Source: Thalassotalea_A litorea (lineage in GTDB: Bacteria; Pseudomonadota; Gammaproteobacteria; Enterobacterales; Alteromonadaceae). Taken from it: a DNA stretch of 64,000 nt. A model generated the notes under the pieces. It worked only from the letters and a program-made list of their open reading frames with translations. It did no database searches and had not been told where the DNA came from. Of the stretch, positions 1-7,358 are shown in pieces; position 1 is the stretch's first letter; every line of letters starts with the position of its first letter. The stretch is taken from contig NZ_JBHZSG010000007.1 in NCBI RefSeq assembly GCF_043642205.1, positions 1 to 64,000 of the forward strand, read 5' to 3'. The translations under genes were made by a program, and so were the position numbers.

Positions 1-78
1 CCGAACTCAGAAGTGAAACGCAATTGCGCCGATGGTAGTGTGGGGGTTCCCATGTGAGAGTAGGTCATCGCTAGGCTC
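1..78 (+). rRNA. rrf: 5S ribosomal RNA, 3' part
   Basis: The window opens inside a 5S rRNA. The run from ccgaactcagaagtgaaac through gatggtagtgtggggg to catgtgagagtaggtcatcg is the conserved 3' two thirds of gammaproteobacterial 5S rRNA. The 5' part, and by implication the 16S and 23S genes of the operon, lie upstream of the window. The exact 3' end is estimated from the closing stem (about ctaggctc) and may be off by a few bases. A strong intrinsic terminator follows directly. Confidence 0.93.
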
Positions 79-82
79 CTAA

Positions 83-126
83 TTAACGCAAAAAGCCCAC
101 TCGATTGAGTGGGCTTTTTGCGTTAA
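83..126 (+). terminator. Intrinsic terminator of the rRNA operon
   Basis: A perfect 20-bp inverted repeat with a 4-base loop (gatt): the arm at 83-102 contains aaaaagcccactc and the arm at 107-126 gagtgggcttttt. The T run lies inside the right arm, so it can work in either direction. It ends the 5S transcript. Weaker, mutated copies of this hairpin recur at about 278-304 and 613-640. Confidence 0.93.
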
Positions 127-650
127 TAGAGCCGAGAAAACTTACTTTCGGGAACGCATGTGAGAGCAGCTCTGCGACGTTTAACCATCCATGAAACGTC
201 GCTTTACCGTCCATCCCTGGACATAATCGCTAGGCCGAGTAAATATTAAATATCGGTTGAAGAATCAGAAAATTATAAAGCCCGCTCATTTGAGTGGTCT
301 TTTTGCGTTAATAGGGCCGAGAAAACTTACTTGCGGGACGCATGTGAGAGCACCTCTGCGACGTTTTACCATCCATGAAACGTCGCTTTACCGTCCATCC
401 CTGGACATCGTCGAAAAGTTGCTCCTCGATAACTGCTCCTGCGTTATTCTACCTGCATACATCCATGTATTTGTGCATATTCGACATTCACTACATCCCT
501 GTAGCTTTGCGACGTTTTACCATCCATGAAACGTCGCTTTACCGTCCATCCCTGGACATAATCGCTAGGTCGCGTAAATATTCAATATTAGTTGATGTGT
601 CATAGATAAAGTAACCCGCTCATTTGAGTGGGCTTTTCGCGTTTGAGGGA
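127..650. repeat. Decayed 5S-tail/terminator copies carrying a 49-bp mini-element
   Basis: No gene is credible here. The 5S-tail words catgtgagag (51-60 in the real gene) and atcgctagg (67-75) recur at 157-166 and 226-234, and again at 341-350 and 561-569. Each copy is followed by a mutated version of the terminator hairpin (about 278-304 and 613-640). In the real 5S the two words start 16 bases apart; in the copies the gap is widened by a near-identical 49-bp element, gacgtttnaccatccatgaa to ccatccctggacat, at 176-224, 360-408 and 511-559. Its first half is itself a hairpin (gacgttt/aaacgtc). The second relic holds two elements with about 100 bp between them. Short apparent reading frames here merely follow the repeats. 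Confidence 0.8.
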
Positions 651-753
651 AGCTAGCGCAGGTGGAGAAAATACTCCCTGCGTCGCATTTTTGGGTGGAG
701 TCTACCGAGGAGGTAGTAAACGCTCTCACCGTCGCGTTTAGGTTGCCCATTCT

Positions 754-803
754 TCGAAATGCTTAGTATTTCGACTCCATCCTCAAAATGTCTTTTATTT
801 TGA
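754..803. repeat. Two 7-7-7 hairpins in 29-bp units
   Basis: TCGAAAT-GCTTAGT-ATTTCGA at 754-774 and TCAAAAT-GTCTTTT-ATTTTGA at 783-803. Both have a 7-bp perfect stem and 7-base loop, and start exactly 29 bp apart, joined by gactccatcc. The stems differ by a G:C to A:T exchange on both sides, that is, a compensated change. Related hairpins recur at 1037-1057, 1291-1311, 1320-1340 and 1349-1369 inside and between the 254-bp repeats. Confidence 0.8.
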
Positions 804-1055
804 CTCCTCCCTAAAACGCAGTAGCAATGCGTTATTGCGTTTTACTCCCTCGGCGCAGCAAATCATTAACCTGTACCGTCATTCCCAGACACTACTGGGA
901 ATCTAAAGTAAAAGCAGATCCCCACTTTCGTGAGGATGACGGAAGGGCTGAGGATAACGGGCGGGTGAGGATGACGAAGTTGTCACCTAAAAACCTGCTG
1001 GAACTAAGGTTTTATCCACCCGCGAAGCCTCCACCTTCGAATCGTTTTTTGGTTC
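802..1055. repeat. 254-bp tandem repeat, copy 1
   Basis: Starts at gactcctccctaaaacgc and is followed immediately by a nearly identical copy. Inside lie a stem built on aaaacgca/tgcgtttt, a larger imperfect inverted repeat running from gtcattcccag to gaggatgac that resembles the dispersed gtcattccc-type intergenic repeats of proteobacteria, and a 7-7-7 hairpin at 1037-1057. The frame open across it (about 827-1078) repeats in every copy, has no ribosome binding site and is most likely not coding. Confidence 0.88.
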
Positions 1056-1309
1056 GACTCCTCCCTAAAACGCAGTAGCAATGCGTTATTGCGTTTTACT
1101 CCCTCGGCGCAGCAAATCATTAACCTGTACCGTCATTCCCAGACACTACTGGGAATCTAAAGTAAAAGCAGATCCCCACTTTCGTGAGGATGACGGAAGG
1201 GCTGAGGATAACGGGCGGGTGAGGATGACGAAGTTGTCACCTAAAAACCTGCTGGAACTAAGGTTTTATCCACCCGCGAAGCCTCCACCTTCGAATCGTT
1301 TTTTGGTTC
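1056..1309. repeat. 254-bp tandem repeat, copy 2
   Basis: Direct continuation of copy 1 with the same 254-bp period and almost no differences, which suggests recent duplication. It is followed at 1310-1367 by two extra 29-bp hairpin units, one of the TCGAATC type (1320-1340) and one of the TCAAAAT type (1349-1369). Confidence 0.88.
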
Positions 1310-1367
1310 GACTCCACCTTCGAATCGTTTTTTGGTTCGACTCCACCCTCAAAATGTCTTTTATTTT

Positions 1368-1606
1368 GACTCCGCCCTAAAACGCAGTAGCAATGCGTTA
1401 TTGCGTTTTACTCCCTCGGCGCAGCAAATCATCAACCTGTACCGTCATTCCCAGACACTACTGGGAATCTAAAGTAAAAGCAGATCCCCACTTTCGTGAG
1501 GATGACGGAAGGGCTGAGGATAACGGGCGGGTGAGGATGACGAAGTTGTCACCTAAAAACCTGCTGGAACTAAGGTTTTATCCACCCGCGAATCGTTTTT
1601 GATTCG
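1368..1606. repeat. 254-bp repeat, copy 3 (3' end shortened)
   Basis: Third copy of the unit, starting gactccgccctaaaacgc. It differs by a few substitutions (atcatcaacc for atcattaacc). Near the end the segment holding gaagcctccacctt is missing, leaving a hairpin cgaatc-gttttt-gattcg at about 1589-1606. The copy abuts the spacer of the downstream antiporter gene. Confidence 0.85.
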
Positions 1607-1728
1607 ACTCCAGCCTCAACACACCCTATCTGTTGGCCCCTTCTCTAACAAAAGGGACATCGTCAGATCTCCCCTTTACCTCCGTTTTCCATTACACTAA
1701 GTTAACATTTTTTTCATTTGCCCTTCTT

Positions 1729-3486
1729 ATGAGTAATCTTGGCTTAGCGATAGTATTTTTGACCGCTGCGGTAATTGCCGTACCCTTTTTCACCCGCTTT
1801 AAACTTGGTTCAATACTCGGTTATCTGGCTGCAGGCATTATTATCGGCCCATCGGTTTTAGGCTTAATCAGTGACCCGGATCAGATTCTTCATTTCGCTG
1901 AATACGGCGTTGTGTTTTTGCTGTTTATTATTGGCCTGGAGCTAGACCCACAAAAACTATGGCGGATGCGAAATGACATTTTATTTATAGGTGGCGGGCA
2001 ACTATTAATCACCACCTTGGTGATCTTTGGTGCCGTATTTTGGCTGCTACATGATGGCTTCAAAGTGCCATTGATTGTTGGCATGGCTTTAGCGTTATCC
2101 TCAACCGCATTCGCCATTCAATTAATGACGGAAAGGCGAGTCCTTAATACGCCGGTTGGCCAAAAAGGCTTTTCTATCTTACTCATGCAGGATATCGCGG
2201 TAATTCCTATTTTGTTATTGGTTGAAGCCCTGGCGGGTCGTTCCAATCCTGATGCTCCTGCCTGGTGGGTTTCAATCGCCGCTATTGTCTTCGTGTTGTT
2301 ATCAGGGCGCTATTTTGTCAATCCATTTCTTCGTACCATGTCTAGATATGGTAGCAGTGAAGTGATGACCGCATCGGCTTTATTGATCGTAATGGCGACA
2401 GCATTATTGATGCAAATGGTCGGCTTATCAATGGGGATGGGCGCATTTACAGCCGGTATTCTATTGGCAAATTCAAGCTTTCGGCATCAGATGGAAGTGG
2501 AAATATCACCGTTTAAAGGCTTATTGCTGGGGTTATTCTTCATTGCTGTGGGGATGAAGTTAGACTTGGGTCTGTTATTAAAGGAACCTGGCATTATCAT
2601 TGGTGCGGCGGTCGCCTTAATGGCGATGAAAACGTTAATCATTTATGGTTTGATTCGTTCTAGTACTGGATTAAAACGAGAGAAATTTAAATTGGCATTG
2701 ATGTTATCACAAGGTGGGGAATTCGCTTTTGTGATTATGAGTTTCGCACTCAATCAAGGGGTTATTGATGGTGGTATGAACAATATGATTACTATCGTTG
2801 TTAGCCTGTCGATGGCATTGACGTCGCCTTTAATCTTATTGGTAGATAAGGTATTAAAAACCAGCGGTAGCGATCAAAACTATGATCAGGAAAAGGTGAG
2901 TCACGAACCTGAAGTTATCATTGCCGGTTTTGGTCGATTTGGACAAATCACCGGTCGAATCTTAACGGCAAACCGCATTAAATTTACCGCGCTTGATTAC
3001 AACGCCGAGCATATCGAATTTGTAAGACAGTTCGGCAACAAAGTGTTCTTTGGCGATGCAACTAACTTAAAATTATTACAGGCAGCCGGTTTAGAGCATG
3101 CGAAAATCATGTTCATCGCGGCAGATAGTGATAAGCACGGTTTCGCAATTGCAAAAACTGTACGTGAACACTATCCAAATTTGAAAATAATCGCTCGAGC
3201 GAAAAGTCGGTTGAGTGTATTTAAGTACCGTGAAATGGGCGTAGAAACGACCGTTCGTGAAATGTTTGAAGGGAGTTTAAAAGCGGCGCAAATTGTATTG
3301 GAAGAATATGGTATTGATGAAGGCCGTGCGGAGTTTATGGTGAAGGTTTTCCGACGTCATGATGAAGAAATGCTGGAGCAAGCCTATCAGGCAAATGATA
3401 GATATGACTTTAATGAAGTATTAAAGGTTAGCCGCAAAGGCCGGGAGGAGTTAGAGTCTCTCTTTAATGGCGATAAGCTGGATTAA
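1729..3486 (+). CDS. Monovalent cation:proton antiporter, KefB/KefC type (CPA2)
   Basis: Predicted inner-membrane K+/H+ antiporter of 585 residues. The N-terminal ~390 residues form a Na/H-exchanger domain of about 12 membrane segments; the opening FTRFKLGSILGYLAAG and FIIGLELDPQKLW are typical of KefB/KefC. A C-terminal Rossmann RCK domain begins near VIIAGFGRFGQITGR and binds a nucleotide that gates the channel. The frame also runs upstream to a TTG at 1633, but the ATG at 1729 matches the family's N-terminus and avoids reading through repeat DNA. No clear Shine-Dalgarno site is seen. In enteric bacteria such systems are gated by glutathione adducts; whether this one is cannot be told. The next gene starts 4 bases after the stop. 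Confidence 0.93.
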   Translation: MSNLGLAIVFLTAAVIAVPFFTRFKLGSILGYLAAGIIIGPSVLGLISDPDQILHFAEYGVVFLLFIIGLELDPQKLWRMRNDILFIGGGQLLITTLVIFGAVFWLLHDGFKVPLIVGMALALSSTAFAIQLMTERRVLNTPVGQKGFSILLMQDIAVIPILLLVEALAGRSNPDAPAWWVSIAAIVFVLLSGRYFVNPFLRTMSRYGSSEVMTASALLIVMATALLMQMVGLSMGMGAFTAGILLANSSFRHQMEVEISPFKGLLLGLFFIAVGMKLDLGLLLKEPGIIIGAAVALMAMKTLIIYGLIRSSTGLKREKFKLALMLSQGGEFAFVIMSFALNQGVIDGGMNNMITIVVSLSMALTSPLILLVDKVLKTSGSDQNYDQEKVSHEPEVIIAGFGRFGQITGRILTANRIKFTALDYNAEHIEFVRQFGNKVFFGDATNLKLLQAAGLEHAKIMFIAADSDKHGFAIAKTVREHYPNLKIIARAKSRLSVFKYREMGVETTVREMFEGSLKAAQIVLEEYGIDEGRAEFMVKVFRRHDEEMLEQAYQANDRYDFNEVLKVSRKGREELESLFNGDKLD

Positions 3487-3490
3487 TGGT

Positions 3491-3958
3491 ATGGAAAAAA
3501 TTCTGGTCAGTAGCTGTTTTCTCGGCAATCGAGTTCGTTATGATGGTAAGGCTAAAGCCTTGCTACATCCGCAATTGCAAACCTGGAAACAGCAAGGACG
3601 ATTGGTCGTTATTTGCCCGGAAGTTGCTGGAGGTTTAACTGTGCCAAGGTCGCGGGCCGAACAGCAATCTGACCATGTTGTTGATGAACACGGCAAGGAT
3701 GTTACTCAAGAATTTAAAGCGGGTGCTCAACATGCATTGAGTTTATGTCAGCAATATAACATCAAGTTTGCTCTGCTTAAGGAGTATTCACCGTCCTGCG
3801 GTTCAAAAAAAATATATGATGGAACGTTTTCTGGAAAAAAAATTCCTGGTAAGGGCGTCACCGCAGCGCTGCTGCATCAGCATAATATAAACGTATTTAG
3901 CGAAGAATCAGTGGAACAGCTGATCGCAATCGTTAATCAACAAGAAGGTAGCAATTAG
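3491..3958 (+). CDS. DUF523 family protein
   Basis: A 155-residue cytoplasmic protein. Recognisable family marks are the N-terminal ILVSSCFLGNRVRYDG, the CPEVAGGL segment followed by PRSRAE, and LKEYSPSCGSKKIYDG. The three conserved cysteines in SSC, CPE and SCG could bind metal or do redox chemistry, but the family's function is not established to my knowledge. An alternative ATG at 3467 overlaps the antiporter stop; ATG 3491 is preferred because the family begins right at the ILVSSC strand. It lies between the antiporter and the DUF885 lipoprotein with almost no spacing, so the three are probably cotranscribed. Confidence 0.85.
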   Translation: MEKILVSSCFLGNRVRYDGKAKALLHPQLQTWKQQGRLVVICPEVAGGLTVPRSRAEQQSDHVVDEHGKDVTQEFKAGAQHALSLCQQYNIKFALLKEYSPSCGSKKIYDGTFSGKKIPGKGVTAALLHQHNINVFSEESVEQLIAIVNQQEGSN

Positions 3959-5769
3959 TGAAGTTAATGAATTCTTTTATGGTGTTAACCATAACGCTCG
4001 GACTTACGGCTTGTAGTTCATCAACAACGACACAGAACAACCATTCTGATCGTTCATCTGTAAGTTCAACGAAGCAAAACAAGGCGTTAACGAATGCCGA
4101 TCAGCAACTTGCAAAAATTATCTCCGATGAGCAATCATACCAAGATAGCCTTAATCCTTTTCAAAAAAACAGTGATCAGCTCTACTATGATGTTTCACCT
4201 CAAGCACTAGAAGCGCAGTTTCAACAGCACCTGATATTTAAACAAGGGTTAGATAATATTGATGTTACGAATTTGTCTCCAGAGAATCGAATTAACCATA
4301 CAATTTTATTGTATAAACTAAATAATCAGATTGATAACTACCGCTTTAAAGAGCATTACATGCCACTTACCGCGGAAGCGGGTTTCCATGCTTACCTTCC
4401 CTATATGGTTGATCGCTCATCGTTCAAAACCGTTGAGGACTATGATACTTATTTAGCCCGATTGAATTATGTACCTGAGTATTTTCAACAACAGATTGCC
4501 TGGATGCAGCTTGGCCTGGATACCGGTCGTACTCAACCAAAAGTTGTACTAAAAGGGTTTGAAGACAGTATCAGTGCATTTATTGTTGAAGACGCAGAAA
4601 CCAGCTCGTTTTATCGTCCTTTTACACAATTCCCTGAGCATTTTGATCAACCCACTCAGCAACGTTTGTCTGAGCAAGGCAAAAAGGCAATATTGGATGT
4701 GATTAATCCAACCTATCAAGGCTTTTATCGCTTTATGGTTGAGGACTATATCCCAAATGCTAGAAGTAATATTGCCGCCACATCATTACCAGACGGGCAA
4801 AATTTCTATCAAAATCGTATCGAATATTACACCACCTTAGATCTTAGCGCGGAAGAGGTACATCAGATTGGCTTAGAGGAAGTCGCGCGTATTCGCGCAC
4901 AAATGGAACAAATTATTGATCGTGTTGGTTTTCAAGGCAGCTTCGCCGAGTTTGTGGAGTTTTTGCGCACCGATCCAAGATTTTATGCGAAGAGCGCAAC
5001 CGAGCTGTTAAAAGAAGCCTCTTACATTGCTAAAAAGATGGATGCTCAGCTTCCGAAGCTTTTTAAAACCTTACCTCGCACACCCTACGGTGTCGTGCCA
5101 GTACCAGCGAGTATTGCACCTAAATATACAACGGGACGATATTCAGGGCCGAGTCGTGATGATCAAGCGGGTGAATATTGGGTAAATACCTATGCGTTGG
5201 ACCGTCGACCCTTATATGTATTAGAAGCGCTCACCTTACACGAAGCGGTTCCAGGACACCATTTACAAGGTTCAATCGCCAGAGAAATGGAAAATGTGCC
5301 GAAATTCAGGCAGCGTACTTATATTTCCGCATTTGGCGAAGGTTGGGGGTTGTATAGTGAGTATCTGGGGATTGAAGCGGGTTTTTATCAGGACCCCTAT
5401 TCTGATTTTGGCCGCCTGACCTATGAAATGTGGCGTGCAGCGAGACTCGTTGTGGATACCGGCATGCACAGCATGGGTTGGTCACGGGATAAAGCTATGA
5501 ACTTTTTAGCCAGCAATACGGCATTATCCTTACATAATGTCAGAACCGAAATTGATCGCTATATCTCCTGGCCGGCACAGGCGCTTTCCTATAAATTAGG
5601 GGAAATCAAAATCAAGGCACTACGTGCAAAAACTGAGCAGGCTTTAGGAAAAGAGTTTGATTTGCGTGAATTCCATGATGAGATTTTGAAAAACGGTTCC
5701 CTACCCTTGTCATTATTAGAAACATTGATTGACGAATATATCGAAAGCGAGAAATCTCAGCTTAATTAA
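3958..5769 (+). CDS. DUF885 family lipoprotein, probable metallopeptidase
   Basis: A 603-residue protein with a lipoprotein signal: Lys2, a hydrophobic run and the lipobox LTAC (Cys19), followed by a Ser/Thr/Asn-rich tether. The body matches DUF885, whose signature HEAVPGHH sits at residues 428-435. That motif resembles the zinc-binding HExxH of metallopeptidases, so an exported peptidase role is plausible but inferred. The GTG start at 3958 shares one base with the preceding stop; an in-frame ATG at 3967 is possible, but the GTG keeps the positive residue expected of a signal peptide. Last gene of a three-gene run. A G-U-rich stem at 5814-5837 follows the stop but has no T run. Confidence 0.88.
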   Translation: MKLMNSFMVLTITLGLTACSSSTTTQNNHSDRSSVSSTKQNKALTNADQQLAKIISDEQSYQDSLNPFQKNSDQLYYDVSPQALEAQFQQHLIFKQGLDNIDVTNLSPENRINHTILLYKLNNQIDNYRFKEHYMPLTAEAGFHAYLPYMVDRSSFKTVEDYDTYLARLNYVPEYFQQQIAWMQLGLDTGRTQPKVVLKGFEDSISAFIVEDAETSSFYRPFTQFPEHFDQPTQQRLSEQGKKAILDVINPTYQGFYRFMVEDYIPNARSNIAATSLPDGQNFYQNRIEYYTTLDLSAEEVHQIGLEEVARIRAQMEQIIDRVGFQGSFAEFVEFLRTDPRFYAKSATELLKEASYIAKKMDAQLPKLFKTLPRTPYGVVPVPASIAPKYTTGRYSGPSRDDQAGEYWVNTYALDRRPLYVLEALTLHEAVPGHHLQGSIAREMENVPKFRQRTYISAFGEGWGLYSEYLGIEAGFYQDPYSDFGRLTYEMWRAARLVVDTGMHSMGWSRDKAMNFLASNTALSLHNVRTEIDRYISWPAQALSYKLGEIKIKALRAKTEQALGKEFDLREFHDEILKNGSLPLSLLETLIDEYIESEKSQLN

Positions 5770-5923
5770 CATTAAATTATTGCTCACACATTGAGCAGCC
5801 AACAGTTATTGAGTGCTCGTCTCTAATAGAGGCGGGCCATTACAATCTAAAGGAGTGAAACCCTGATGCTACCCTCTCCATAGCAAAAAGCCTGAAAACG
5901 CATGGTTGGGGTAAGATTTTTTG

Positions 5924-5950
5924 AAAATAGAAAATAGAAAATAGAAAATT
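5924..5950. repeat. Heptamer tandem repeat
   Basis: Three exact copies of aaaatag plus a partial fourth (aaaatt), following a T-rich stretch. It sits downstream of the riboswitch on the minus strand and inside the open 79-codon frame. Unit number could vary by slippage. Confidence 0.9.
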
Positions 5951-6088
5951 TGCGATTTGTTGGTGCTTGAGTATAAGGGTATTTTCAACAGAAGAGATGT
6001 TTGGAATCAAGAGATAAGACAAGGCGCGCAAAGTTACACAATCAATAGACAGGTTACGCTTTATAGGAAAAGCCCCCACTATTTCTTA

Positions 6089-6203
6089 CTCGGCGGTTCC
6101 GCTGTCATAAGTAGCTAATTTATACCATGAACTTATATAAATTAATTACCCTTAGACCGGTAACTTTGCGTCCCTAGCTTTCACTAGGTTTGCCTTGGAC
6201 GAG
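6089..6203 (-). promoter_or_regulatory. Cyclic di-GMP-I (GEMM-I) riboswitch, apparently orphan
   Basis: Read on the minus strand, the core GGCAAACC, a hairpin of TAG/CTA around a GAAA-containing loop, and GGGACGCAAAG form the conserved P2 half of the GEMM-I aptamer. It is followed by CCGGTCTAAGGG, a long P3 stem (AATTTATA pairing with TATAAATT), GAC closing on GTC, and AGCGGAACCGCC. A closing P1 pairs CTCG (6203-6200) with CGAG (6092-6089). These are the sequence and pairing hallmarks of the aptamer that binds cyclic di-GMP. No annotated gene lies downstream in its direction; the next gene that way (DUF885) runs on the opposite strand. It may control a small RNA or short peptide, or be a relic. 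Confidence 0.85.
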
Positions 6204-6223
6204 CTTGTCAGCTCTTGATTGTT

Positions 6224-6251
6224 ATTATATGGATCGAATTCCTTGTGTAAA
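6224..6251 (-). promoter_or_regulatory. Sigma-70 promoter of the riboswitch transcript
   Basis: On the minus strand TTTACA (6251-6246) and a perfect TATAAT (6229-6224) are separated by 16 bp. Transcription would start near 6217, about 14 bases before the aptamer. This near-consensus promoter argues that the riboswitch is still transcribed. Confidence 0.75.
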
Positions 6252-6485
6252 CCCCTTAATGCAATTTATTTTTAACATTATTGCGCGCTTGATCGTAACT
6301 ATATGAAAATATTAGATAAAAAAGATTAAAAAAATGTGTGTTTTTTGATCGAAGATAAAGGTTTGTTGATGGATTGTTAAAAAGTGTAATCCAATTGTAC
6401 CTAATTGTGCGGGATTTTTATGAAACTGCTGTGTTGTAAGTGATAGAATTTATTAGGTTCGTAGAAATTACATTAGGAAACTTTA

Positions 6486-7343
6486 ATGAGTAACGTGTTA
6501 ACTGAGCTTTTGGGCTTGTTAAGTCTGGAAAAGCTCGATACCAATTTGTTTTTGGGCCAAAGCCAGGATTTAGGTTTTAAAGCTGTATTTGGCGGTCAGG
6601 TGATTGGTCAGGCGTTATCTGCGGCTAAGCAAACGCTAACGGATGAGCGTAACCTACACTCATTTCACTGTTACTTTTTAAGGCCAGGCGATGCCAGTAA
6701 GCCAATCTCCTATTTAGTGGATATTACCCGAGATGGTAAAAGTTTTAGTACACGCCGGGTCCAAGCCATGCAAAACGGTAAAATTATTTATAATATGATG
6801 GCGTCATTTCAAATCGAAGAGCAAGGTTTCGAGCACCAGGATGAGATGCCAGAGGTGAGTCAGCCAGAAGATCTGCAAAGCTTACATGAATTGCAGCTCA
6901 GATATAAACCCCATATTCCCGAACATCTGCACAGTACTATTTTCGCGGAGCGTCCTATTGAATTTCGGCCGGTTAAAGAATATGACTGGCTAAACCCGAA
7001 AACATCGGAAGCTCGCAATCAAGTGTGGATGCGCGCTAAAGGGGATTTAGGCGATGACCCTAGAATTCATCGCTACGTTCTTGGTTATGCTTCTGATTAT
7101 AATTTTCTGCCGACGTCAGTGCATCCCCATGGAAAGAATATCTGGTCGAAAGATTTCCAGATAGCCACCATTGATCATGCCATGTGGTTCCACCGCTCTT
7201 TCAGGTTTGATGATTGGTTGCTCTATGATATTGATAGCCCGTCGGCCAGCGGTGGCCGAGGCTTGGTACGCGGTAAAATATTTGACCGTCAGGGACGCCT
7301 GGTTGCGTCTACGATACAAGAAGGGGTAATTCGCCAGTATTAA
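6486..7343 (+). CDS. tesB: Acyl-CoA thioesterase II
   Basis: A 285-residue double-hotdog thioesterase that hydrolyses acyl-CoA to free fatty acid and CoA in the cytoplasm. It aligns end to end with E. coli TesB (286 residues), sharing LGLLSLEKLD, VFGGQVIGQAL, SFHCYFLRPGD and IDHAMWFHR. The catalytic residues fall at the same numbers as in E. coli: Asp204 in GYASDYNFLP, Thr228 in IATIDH and Gln278 in QEGV. An aggaaa ribosome site lies 6 bases before the ATG. Monocistronic, convergent with the channel gene downstream. Confidence 0.97.
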   Translation: MSNVLTELLGLLSLEKLDTNLFLGQSQDLGFKAVFGGQVIGQALSAAKQTLTDERNLHSFHCYFLRPGDASKPISYLVDITRDGKSFSTRRVQAMQNGKIIYNMMASFQIEEQGFEHQDEMPEVSQPEDLQSLHELQLRYKPHIPEHLHSTIFAERPIEFRPVKEYDWLNPKTSEARNQVWMRAKGDLGDDPRIHRYVLGYASDYNFLPTSVHPHGKNIWSKDFQIATIDHAMWFHRSFRFDDWLLYDIDSPSASGGRGLVRGKIFDRQGRLVASTIQEGVIRQY

Positions 7344-7352
7344 AACTGGCGA
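7331..7352. terminator. Hairpin between convergent genes
   Basis: TCGCCAGT (7331-7338) pairs perfectly with ACTGGCGA (7345-7352) across the tesB stop codon. There is no good T run, so a role as terminator or mRNA end stabiliser for tesB and the opposing gene is only suggested. Confidence 0.45.
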
Positions 7353-7358
7353 GTTCTA

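Larger units (their letters stand above)
5770..6485. other. 716-bp gene-free spacer with riboswitch and heptamer repeat
   Basis: No plus-strand gene. The minus strand carries a promoter and a GEMM-I riboswitch (listed separately). Downstream of the riboswitch, a minus-strand frame of 79 codons (about 6079-5840, GTG start just after the aptamer) is open but runs through the simple repeat and has no recognisable domain, so I do not call it a gene. The final 200 bp before tesB are AT-rich and presumably hold its promoter. Confidence 0.7.

Noticed and set aside
257..605. Short overlapping frames downstream of the 5S gene
   Set aside because: They cover decayed terminator and 5S-tail copies and the 49-bp elements; no protein likeness.
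827..1602. Three similar open frames of 69-99 codons
   Set aside because: They simply follow the 254-bp repeat, have no ribosome sites, and the translated sequence looks like random reading of palindromic repeats.
1633..1728. Upstream TTG start of the antiporter
   Set aside because: It would add 32 residues not found in KefB-type proteins and lies partly in repeat-flanking DNA; the ATG at 1729 fits the family.
5814..5837. Terminator after the DUF885 gene
   Set aside because: A 10-bp stem can form only with G-U pairs and there is no T run, so I do not list it as a terminator.
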